Below, piece after piece: positions 15,281 to 20,593 of a DNA stretch of 20,593 nucleotides. The notes under the pieces are model-generated. The model did no database searches. It was not told the DNA's origin and worked only from the letters and a program-made list of their open reading frames with translations. The translations under genes and the position numbers were made by a program. The stretch's first letter is position 1; each line of letters opens with the position of its first letter. The stretch is from Desulfobulbaceae bacterium. Its GTDB lineage: Bacteria > Desulfobacterota > Desulfobulbia > Desulfobulbales > Desulfurivibrionaceae. The DNA lies in assembly GCA_003517965.1 (NCBI GenBank), contig DOZO01000036.1:1-20593 (forward strand). Reading direction: 5' to 3'.

Positions 15281-15541
15281 ATGAGCGACGATTGCAAGAA
15301 AGCCCCGGATGGAATCACCCCGACCCGTACCCTGGATGCAAAGGGTTTAAGTTGCCCCATGCCTCTGCTGCGAACCAAGAAGGAAATGGACAAGCTTAAC
15401 TCCGGGGATATCCTCGAAGTGCTTGGCACCGATCCTGGCTCCCGCAACGACCTGCCTGGCTGGTGTACCCGGGCCGGCCACGAGTTTTTAGGGGAGAAGG
15501 AAGACACCGGCTTCATTCGTTTCTACATGAAAAAACAGTAA
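15281..15541 (+). CDS. TusA-family sulfur carrier protein
   Basis: 86 residues. After a short polar N-terminus, the TusA/SirA signature LDAKGLSCPMPLLRTKKEMD carries C25 in the CPMP motif, the residue that holds persulfide sulfur in TusA proteins. The rest matches the small beta-alpha-beta fold: SGDILEVLGTDPGSRNDLPGWC and FLGEKEDTGFIRFYMKK. A second cysteine (C62, in PGWCTRAGH) is common in the family. A near-perfect ribosome-binding site AAGGAGG lies 5 bases before the ATG, which predicts high expression. It probably receives sulfur from thiosulfate or a sulfane donor brought in by the divergent YeeE-like transporter and passes it to the DsrE-like protein encoded next. Confidence 0.93.
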   Translation: MSDDCKKAPDGITPTRTLDAKGLSCPMPLLRTKKEMDKLNSGDILEVLGTDPGSRNDLPGWCTRAGHEFLGEKEDTGFIRFYMKKQ

Positions 15542-15557
15542 GCACCTCAAACGGTAT

Positions 15558-15599
15558 GGCGCAGGGACTCTTATTGGCCCCATGCGCCTTTTAATTTTT
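15558..15599 (+). terminator. Hairpin with T-rich tail between tusA and the dsrE-like gene
   Basis: GGCGCA (15558-15563) pairs perfectly with TGCGCC (15583-15588), with an additional GGG/CCC inside. It is followed by TTTT-AA-TTTTT at 15589-15599. It looks like a weak terminator or an RNA-stabilising hairpin inside the operon and would let tusA transcripts exceed those of the downstream genes. Confidence 0.5.
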
Positions 15600-15616
15600 C
15601 ACCCAGGAGGCAGGAA

Positions 15617-15931
15617 ATGGCTAAAAGTTTAGGTATCTTTGTCACTTCTCCCCAGAACATGCGGCACATCATGGGGATAACCAGGGCCGCTAAGGCCAAA
15701 GGCTCTAAGGTAAAAGTTTTCTTTACCTGGTACGGCGTTCATTTGACCAAATGTGCAAATTTTCAAACCCTGTGCGAGCTGGCCGATGATGTTTCCATTT
15801 GCGTGGACAGCTACAAAAAGTGCGGCTATGATCCAGCCGATATACCCAAGGGACTCGAAGCCAAAGACATGGCCACCCAGGGCCAGCACGGCGCGATTAT
15901 TGAAGACTACGACTGCTACCTGACCTTATAA
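15617..15931 (+). CDS. DsrE-family sulfur-relay protein
   Basis: 104 residues of alpha/beta DsrE-like fold. It opens with a hydrophobic strand KSLGIFVTSP and a helix HIMGITRAAKAKG, then VKVFFTWYGVHLTK and further cysteine-bearing segments: C46 in TKCANFQ, C53 in TLCELA, C62 in ICVDSYKKCG with C69, and C100 near the C-terminus. Five cysteines in 104 residues, one or more in the usual DsrE sulfur-carrying position, fit a persulfide relay. AGGAGG lies 6 bases before the ATG. It follows tusA by 75 bp and precedes a second small gene by 10 bp. Probable partner of TusA; the acceptor is unknown. Confidence 0.85.
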   Translation: MAKSLGIFVTSPQNMRHIMGITRAAKAKGSKVKVFFTWYGVHLTKCANFQTLCELADDVSICVDSYKKCGYDPADIPKGLEAKDMATQGQHGAIIEDYDCYLTL

Positions 15932-15941
15932 GGAGAAACCC

Positions 15942-16256
15942 ATGTCGAAGAAAGTAGGCTTTCTGCTGGCAAACAAGGAGTACACCCTGGACGGCACCCG
16001 CTCCGCCCTGGGACTGGCTGTAGAGAACATGTATGCGTATGCCTATGTCCTGAACAACGAACTCACCGACGTAAGCGACTACCATAAAGAGAATATCGAG
16101 TGGATCCGCGACATGGAAGGCGAGGTGTACACTACGGTGGATGCCAACGTTGAGAATTTAGGGATGCCAAAGATCACCATCGAAGAAATCGGAAAACAAC
16201 TCCGCGATCTCGATTATATCATTCCCTACGGCATCATGCGCTCAGACAAGAGCTGA
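15942..16256 (+). CDS. Small conserved-type protein, possibly DsrE/DsrF-like
   Basis: 104 residues, acidic, with no cysteine at all. The start MSKKVGFLLANKEYTLDGTR has the first strand and loop expected in DsrE/F-type folds, and ALGLAVENMYAYAYVLNNEL would be the following helix. The latter half contains VYTTVDANVENLGMPKITIEEI and LDYIIPYGIMRSDK. I do not recognise it with certainty. Its size equals that of the preceding DsrE-like protein, and its AAGGAG overlaps that gene's stop codon, so they are translationally coupled. A cysteine-free subunit beside a cysteine-bearing one recalls DsrF or TusC in the DsrEFH and TusBCD complexes. It may be one of the two hypothetical proteins reported with YeeE, TusA and DsrE genes of sulfur disproportionators. 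Confidence 0.8.
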   Translation: MSKKVGFLLANKEYTLDGTRSALGLAVENMYAYAYVLNNELTDVSDYHKENIEWIRDMEGEVYTTVDANVENLGMPKITIEEIGKQLRDLDYIIPYGIMRSDKS

Positions 16257-16280
16257 ACCAACAAACAAGGAGTGCCTCCA

Positions 16281-16454
16281 ATGAAACTCTTGAATGTATA
16301 TCGTTCTGAACCCAATGACGACACCAAGAAACTGGCGGAGATCGTCTCCGAAGGTCGTGACGCTGAGTCCTTTGATCTCAATGTTGAAAGCCCTGATTAC
16401 GACACCTTGGTAGACAAGGTTTTCGCTGCCGACCAGACTATCTGCTGGTGGTAA
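16281..16454 (+). CDS. 57-residue protein ending in Cys-Trp-Trp
   Basis: A 57-residue acidic protein. It has one strand-like start (MKLLNVYRSEP), a helix (DTKKLAEIVSEG), DAESFDLNVES, a second helix and the C-terminal VFAADQTICWW with its only cysteine at position 55. AAGGAG (16267-16272) lies 8 bases before ATG 16281, which rules out the in-frame GTG at 16272 as start. It is the last gene of the cluster, 24 bp after the previous stop and just before a strong terminator. The first 30 residues weakly recall TusB/DsrH, which also use a C-terminal Trp, but it is far shorter (TusB about 95). I treat the relation as speculative and the function as unknown. Confidence 0.75.
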   Translation: MKLLNVYRSEPNDDTKKLAEIVSEGRDAESFDLNVESPDYDTLVDKVFAADQTICWW

Positions 16455-16481
16455 ACAAAACTTTTTCAGTCGATACTGATT

Positions 16482-16517
16482 AAAAAAATCCTGGTCATAT
16501 CGACCGGGATTTTTTTT
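16482..16517. terminator. Bidirectional terminator at the end of the sulfur cluster
   Basis: A 15-bp stem with one U-G wobble (16482-16496 with 16502-16516) and a 5-base loop is flanked by A7 on one side and T7 on the other, so it works on either strand. It ends the tusA operon 27 bases after the last stop. A smaller hairpin TCAGT-CGAT-ACTGA lies just before it at 16466-16479. Confidence 0.88.
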
Positions 16518-16587
16518 GCACCAAAGATCTGGTTTTTTCCGCATGATATGTAAGATAAAGGCAAATTAAAAATTAACGGGCACCCCT

Positions 16588-17400
16588 ATGAAACCAGCTT
16601 ATTTTTTTCTGCCCGTTTTCCTTTTCATCACCTCTTGCCTGCAAAGTTCTTTGGCTACAGGCCAGGAACTTGCCTACCAAGGAACTCACGTCCTCACTTA
16701 CAGTACCATGGGCCGCCTTGCCGCTGCCTATAAAGAACGTAGCGGGGTAACGGTTTCCGTTATGGGAGGCGGCTGTTCTGATGGGATTGTAGCGATCACC
16801 AAAGGTCGGGCGACCATGGGCGGTCTCTGCTGCCCTTTAAAACCGGAAGAAAAAAACCAGGGACTTGTACCCCACGCCGTGGCCCGTGATATCAAGGTGG
16901 CCATCGTCAATTTCATCAATCCGCTGTCCAATCTTACCTCCAGTCAGTTACGCGAGATCCACCAGGGGAAAATCACCAACTGGAAGGAACTGGGCTGGAT
17001 TGACCGCCCTATTGCTGTGGTCTTGCGCAAGCACTGTCCTGACCGGCGTGAACCGGTGCGTAATTTTCTTGGACTGGACGCTGGGCTGAAAAAACTCGCG
17101 CCCAAGGCCATCACGGTTGATACTGACATGCAGGTGCTTAATTATGTAAAGCGTTTTCCCGCAGCCATCGGCATAACCAGTGATGTCTTTGTCAAGGATC
17201 GGGAACAGGAAATACGCCGCCTTGCGATAGACGGGATCACCCCAAGTGTGGCCGCCGTTGAATCAGGCCTGTATCCCTTTGCCGAACTAATGTACATAGT
17301 CACCAAAGGCAAGCCCGACCAGGACACCGGTAAATTCCTTGATTTTATCCGTAGCCAGGCTGGCCGGAAAATCATCAGAGAAAATCTGGCGGCTCCATGA
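16588..17400 (+). CDS. PstS-like periplasmic binding protein with cysteines in the ligand loops
   Basis: 270 residues. The N-terminus is a signal sequence, MKPAYFFLPVFLFITSC. ITSC could be a lipobox with lipidation at C17; the alternative is signal peptidase I cleavage near SLA-TG. The mature part follows the PstS-like fold: VLTYSTMGRLAAAYKERSGVTVSVMGG, GIVAITKGRATMGGL, VAIVNFINPLSNLTSSQLREIHQGKITNWKELG, and FPAAIGITSDVF. Where phosphate-binding members have Ser/Gly, Asp/Ser and Ser-Gly-Thr loops, this protein has GGGCSDG (C63), GGLCCPLK (C81, C82) and RKHCPDRREPVRNF (C150). The native ligand is therefore probably not phosphate; a thiophilic oxyanion or metal is inference. Its stop overlaps the start of the next gene (ATGA), a sensor kinase, so it is likely the ligand-binding component of that sensor, not of an ABC transporter. 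Confidence 0.88.
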   Translation: MKPAYFFLPVFLFITSCLQSSLATGQELAYQGTHVLTYSTMGRLAAAYKERSGVTVSVMGGGCSDGIVAITKGRATMGGLCCPLKPEEKNQGLVPHAVARDIKVAIVNFINPLSNLTSSQLREIHQGKITNWKELGWIDRPIAVVLRKHCPDRREPVRNFLGLDAGLKKLAPKAITVDTDMQVLNYVKRFPAAIGITSDVFVKDREQEIRRLAIDGITPSVAAVESGLYPFAELMYIVTKGKPDQDTGKFLDFIRSQAGRKIIRENLAAP

Positions 17401-19136
17401 AATCCTTCTCCTTCGCTCCCCGCACCATGTCACGCAAGATTGTGGCGGTTATTATCATCACCACTCTGACCGCAACTCTGACTCTGATTCCAGCCCTTTT
17501 TTTTATTCTCCGCGACGGCATGCGAGATCAGCGTCAGCGCCATCTGGCTGGAGTCCGGCACATGGTGGCGCAACTGATCGAGGAAAACCAGCGCACGGTC
17601 AAAAACTATGCGGTTCTTTTCGCCACCGACCGACAGCTTAAGGACAACCTGTACTATTATGCCGAACTGGCTGGAGAACGGGAACATCCAGCCAACGCTG
17701 TTCACCATCTGCGGGAGTCGTTCGGTTTGCAGCATATCGAACTTGGTGATCGCCAGGGCAGGGTCGTAGTTGATGCGACCAGACCGGCACGGCAGGATGA
17801 GGATATGTCCGCCGATCCCTTAGTAAGCAAGGCTATGGCCGGCGAGGTTGTCGTCGGCATCGAGCCGCATCAGGACGGCTTTCTGCTCAAAGGCGTAGCC
17901 CCGATTTATCACGATGAAGGGCAGCTCATCGGCACCATAACCACGGGTCTGGCCCTGAACAACGAATTTGCCGCGATGATCAAAGGGCTAAGCGGAGCGG
18001 AGATTGCCATCGCCGACCGCAATGGCCGGATTATCGCCGCCAGCCTGCCAGCACTGCTCGGCAAAACAGAACCCGTGAACATGGCAGGCTTCAGCCAGGG
18101 CGGGTATCAAGTTATGGCCCTGCCCTTTGTGGACATTCGCCAACGACCGTTGGGGCAGGTGGTCATTATGATCAAAGACCCCTTACCGGCTATCCTCCGG
18201 CAGGCAACCATGGCCATGATCTCCATTCTGTTAGGCATTTCTTTTCTCTCCATCATGGCCACAGTTTTTATCCTGCGCCGGGTTCTGGCCCCCATTGCCG
18301 AACTTCGAGCCGGTGCGGAAAAAATCGGACGCGGTCATTTTGAACACCGGCTGCCGGTTGTCGACAGCGATGAACTGGGCAGTCTGGCCGAGGCCTTCAA
18401 CTCCATGGCGGCCAACCTTCAGCATAAGAGGGTAGTGGAAGAGAAATTAAAACATGCCGAACGCCTTGCTTCCATAGGTGAATTCACTGCCGCCACCGCC
18501 CATGAACTTAACAACCCCATCGCCAACATAATCGGCCTGATCAAAGTAGTGCGCAAGGATTTGCCAGTCGACAATCCCTTAGTTGAAGATCTTGACCTGC
18601 TGGTCAAGGAGGCAAGCCGCTGCGGCGCCATTGTCCGGGATCTTCTCGTCTATTCCCGCTCTTCCCGACCAAATCTGGAAGCAGTTGACCTTAACCTGCT
18701 GATTCAGGAGACGATTCTTGCCGTGTCTCCACGTTATCTGAAAAACAAGGATATTCATCTTGATTTTCTACCAATAGCGCCAGACCAGGCCAGACTGGTA
18801 GCAGACCCGGTGCAGATAGGCCAGGTGTTGAGTAATCTGCTGATCAACGCGGCCCAAGCCATTACCGGCCCTGGGGAGATCACCATCCGGGTGACAGTAG
18901 AACGGCCCGACCACCTGACAGTCAGTATCGCCGATACCGGCTGCGGCATTTTGCCAGAGCATCTCGACAAAATTTTTTATCCCTTTTTCACCACCAAGAA
19001 AACCGGCGACGGCACTGGGCTCGGCTTGGCCGTATGTTATACCATTATACAAAGCCACAACGGCTCCATTGAAGCTATCGTCAGACCTGGCGGCGGCAGC
19101 GTATTTACCATAACCTTGCCACGAGAACAACCATGA
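17397..19136 (+). CDS. Membrane sensor histidine kinase with Cache-type periplasmic domain
   Basis: 579 residues. Transmembrane segment 1 (IVAVIIITTLTATLTLIPALFFIL, about 15-38) precedes a periplasmic domain of about 220 residues with RQLKDNLYYYAELAGERE, LQHIELGDRQGRVVVDATRP, FLLKGVAPIYHDEGQLIGTITTG and AEIAIADRNGRIIAAS, a double-Cache pattern. Transmembrane segment 2 (ISILLGISFLSIMATVFIL) leads to a HAMP domain, then HisKA with H369 in TAHELNNPIANI and HATPase with N box NLLINAAQAI, DTGCGILPE and GTGLGLAV. The start overlaps the stop of the binding-protein gene and its own stop overlaps the next start, both ATGA, so the three genes are translated as one unit. It probably reads the state of the PstS-like protein in the periplasm and phosphorylates the NtrC-type regulator that follows. 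Confidence 0.93.
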   Translation: MKSFSFAPRTMSRKIVAVIIITTLTATLTLIPALFFILRDGMRDQRQRHLAGVRHMVAQLIEENQRTVKNYAVLFATDRQLKDNLYYYAELAGEREHPANAVHHLRESFGLQHIELGDRQGRVVVDATRPARQDEDMSADPLVSKAMAGEVVVGIEPHQDGFLLKGVAPIYHDEGQLIGTITTGLALNNEFAAMIKGLSGAEIAIADRNGRIIAASLPALLGKTEPVNMAGFSQGGYQVMALPFVDIRQRPLGQVVIMIKDPLPAILRQATMAMISILLGISFLSIMATVFILRRVLAPIAELRAGAEKIGRGHFEHRLPVVDSDELGSLAEAFNSMAANLQHKRVVEEKLKHAERLASIGEFTAATAHELNNPIANIIGLIKVVRKDLPVDNPLVEDLDLLVKEASRCGAIVRDLLVYSRSSRPNLEAVDLNLLIQETILAVSPRYLKNKDIHLDFLPIAPDQARLVADPVQIGQVLSNLLINAAQAITGPGEITIRVTVERPDHLTVSIADTGCGILPEHLDKIFYPFFTTKKTGDGTGLGLAVCYTIIQSHNGSIEAIVRPGGGSVFTITLPREQP

Positions 19137-20497
19137 CAACAGAGCCATTTACCATTCTCGCGGTAGACGATGAAGAGACCATGGTGCGGATATTGAGGAG
19201 AACCCTTAGCGGGGCTGGTTTTGCCGTGGAAACCTGCAATGAGGCCAACGCTGGCTTAACCCGGCTGCAGGAGGGAGGCATTGATCTTTTGATCACCGAC
19301 CTGATGATGCCGAAGGTGGATGGCTTTGCCCTGCTTGAAGCGGCAAAGGCGGCTGACCCCGAAACCATCGTCATTGTCATTACCGCTTTTTCCTCGGTAG
19401 AATCGGCGGTAAAAGCCATGAAACTCGGGGCCTATGATTTCATCCCCAAGCCCTTTGACCCTGAACATCTGCTGCTGGTGGTGCAGCGGGCTATTGACAA
19501 TCGGCTGCTGCGGCAGGAAAACCTCGGTCTAAAAAAAGTGCTGGCCGAACGAGACCACCAAAGCCGGATCATCGGGGTTAGCCGGGCAGTCAATCAAATG
19601 CGACAGTTCATTGACAAGGTCAAGGATTCCGAGGGCACGGTGCTAATAACCGGCGAGTCAGGCACAGGCAAGGAACTGGTGGCCAGGGCGATCCACAACG
19701 GCAGCCGCCGGGCAGGTGGCGCTTTCGTACCCATAAACTGCGGAGCCCTGCCAGACGAATTACTTGAATCTGAGCTGTTCGGCTACGAAAAGGGCGCCTT
19801 CTCTGGAGCAATCAACCGGAAGATCGGGCTGCTGCAGATGGCAGACCACGGCACCCTGTTTCTTGACGAAGTCGGCACTATCAGCCAGATGATGCAGGTT
19901 AAGCTGCTGCGTTTTCTCCAGGACCGAAGCTTCATGCGCTTAGGCGGCAATGATTTGCTCAGGGTCGAGGTAAGGGTGCTGGCGGCGACCAATGAAAACC
20001 TGGTTGCCGCGATCAAGGCCGGCAGTTTTCGTCGCGACCTTTATTACCGCCTTAATGTCATAACCGTCGACGTGGCGCCTCTGCGGGATCGTCGGGAAGA
20101 TATCCCCCTTCTTTGTCGACATTTTCTTGAGATGCATGTCCGCCGCGCAGGTAAAAAAATCAACGGTCTGGCCGACGAGGCCATGAAGATGCTGATGTCG
20201 CAAACATGGGAAGGAAATGTTCGCGAACTGGAAAACTGCCTCGAATATGCTGTTGCCATGTGCGAAGGAGAGCAAATCAATGTCCGCGACCTGCCTCCAG
20301 GCATATTCAATGCCCCTTTTGAAAGTCCTGATTCAAGCCAAACCTCGAACCAGGCATGTCTTTCCCTGACAGAGCTTGAGGCCATGCACATCAGGCGGGT
20401 GATGGACAGCGTCGGCGGGAACAAGAGCCAGGCCGCGAAAATACTGGGCATTGACTATACCACCATGCTGCGCAAGCTAAAACGGGCCGGTGTCTGA
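19133..20497 (+). CDS. NtrC-family sigma-54-dependent response regulator with GAFSGA loop
   Basis: 454 residues. The receiver has AVDDEETMVR, phospho-acceptor D56 in LITDLMMPKVDG, VITAFSSVESAV and FIPKPFDPEHL. The AAA+ domain has Walker A GESGTGKE, GAFSGA (residues 221-226) in place of the usual GAFTGA, Walker B GTLFLDEVGT and FRRDLYYRLNVITVDVAPLRD. The Fis-type HTH ends in NKSQAAKILGIDYTTMLRKL. Thr-to-Ser in the sigma-54 contact loop is conservative and, as I recall, tolerated in some activators, so function is likely kept. The start ATG overlaps the kinase stop, and the kinase is the expected phosphodonor. Its target promoters are not visible in the window; none with a good sigma-54 match lies upstream of its own operon. 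Confidence 0.95.
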   Translation: MTTEPFTILAVDDEETMVRILRRTLSGAGFAVETCNEANAGLTRLQEGGIDLLITDLMMPKVDGFALLEAAKAADPETIVIVITAFSSVESAVKAMKLGAYDFIPKPFDPEHLLLVVQRAIDNRLLRQENLGLKKVLAERDHQSRIIGVSRAVNQMRQFIDKVKDSEGTVLITGESGTGKELVARAIHNGSRRAGGAFVPINCGALPDELLESELFGYEKGAFSGAINRKIGLLQMADHGTLFLDEVGTISQMMQVKLLRFLQDRSFMRLGGNDLLRVEVRVLAATNENLVAAIKAGSFRRDLYYRLNVITVDVAPLRDRREDIPLLCRHFLEMHVRRAGKKINGLADEAMKMLMSQTWEGNVRELENCLEYAVAMCEGEQINVRDLPPGIFNAPFESPDSSQTSNQACLSLTELEAMHIRRVMDSVGGNKSQAAKILGIDYTTMLRKLKRAGV

Positions 20498-20500
20498 AAT

Positions 20501-20557
20501 GTAAGCGTTCAGCAGAAACAAAAAATACCGCTCATATGAAAGGTAAACGTTCAGCAG
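20501..20557 (+). repeat. Pair of 15-bp direct repeats near the window end
   Basis: GTAAGCGTTCAGCAG (20501-20515) and GTAAACGTTCAGCAG (20543-20557) differ at one base and lie 42 bp apart, starting 3 bases past the stop of the NtrC-type gene. The stretch from 20498 to the end has no gene or clear terminator. It could be the start of a longer repeat family or mobile element that continues beyond the window. Confidence 0.6.
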
Positions 20558-20593
20558 TGCCGCAGATGCGAGAAAGAGGTCTGCGAAGTGTGC

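Noticed and set aside
14983..15399. 138-codon frame across the divergent region and into tusA
   Set aside because: Composition is His/Asn/Arg-rich, it overlaps tusA in another frame and the tusA signature is unmistakable.
16272..16280. GTG start for the 57-residue gene
   Set aside because: The GTG overlaps the ribosome-binding site AAGGAG that serves ATG 16281.
16518..16587. Sigma-54 promoter before the binding-protein gene (CTGG...CCGCAT near 16531)
   Set aside because: The GG-to-GC spacing is two bases too short and the -24 box is otherwise poor.
1..20593. CRISPR array, tRNA, rRNA or insertion sequence
   Set aside because: No regularly spaced repeats beyond pairs, no tRNA-like cloverleaf noticed, and no transposase or integrase frame in the window.

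Overview
The window looks like part of a chromosome from a sulfur-metabolising Desulfobacterota, most likely Desulfobulbales-like. This is an inference from gene content, without a similarity search. The grounds are a YeeE/TusA/DsrE sulfur-relay cluster of the kind I recall as a proposed marker of sulfur disproportionators, the metX-metW methionine pair, several sigma-54 (NtrC-type) regulators, and moderate base composition.

Layout. (1) 1-821: the 3' part of a Tim44-like membrane protein gene, cut by the window edge. (2) 890-4664, plus strand: a sensor kinase with a periplasmic haem-c (CXXCH) DUF3365-type domain, an OmpR-type regulator and an NtrC-type regulator, tightly packed. (3) 4743-7306: a ZraP/Spy-like periplasmic protein (minus) divergent from a ZraS-like kinase (plus). 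The shared 299-bp intergenic region holds candidate sigma-54 promoters and dyads. (4) 7378-9335: metX and metW (minus), bracketed by two 51-bp copies of a hairpin-containing element in inverted orientation. (5) 9666-13493: a response regulator with an extra N-terminal region (plus), then a FliK-like protein and a REC-GAF-histidine-kinase hybrid (both minus). (6) 13614-16454: divergent yeeE-like (minus) and tusA, dsrE-like and two small genes (plus), bounded at both ends by strong hairpin terminators. (7) 16588-20497, plus strand: a PstS-like binding protein, a Cache-type sensor kinase and an NtrC-type regulator, joined by ATGA overlaps. (8) 20498-20593: a tail with a 15-bp direct repeat.

How the parts may work together. 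Most of the window is signal transduction: four histidine kinases (one a hybrid) and four separate response regulators, around one sulfur-trafficking cluster and one methionine biosynthesis pair. The two observations most worth following are the complete sulfur-relay cluster, with its 57-residue Cys-Trp-Trp-ending last gene, and the binding-protein/kinase/NtrC operon. In the latter, cysteines sit in the loops where a PstS-type protein should hold phosphate. Its gene order resembles the X-S-R arsenite sensing systems (AioXSR), which suggests a sensor for a thiophilic oxyanion or metal(loid) rather than phosphate.
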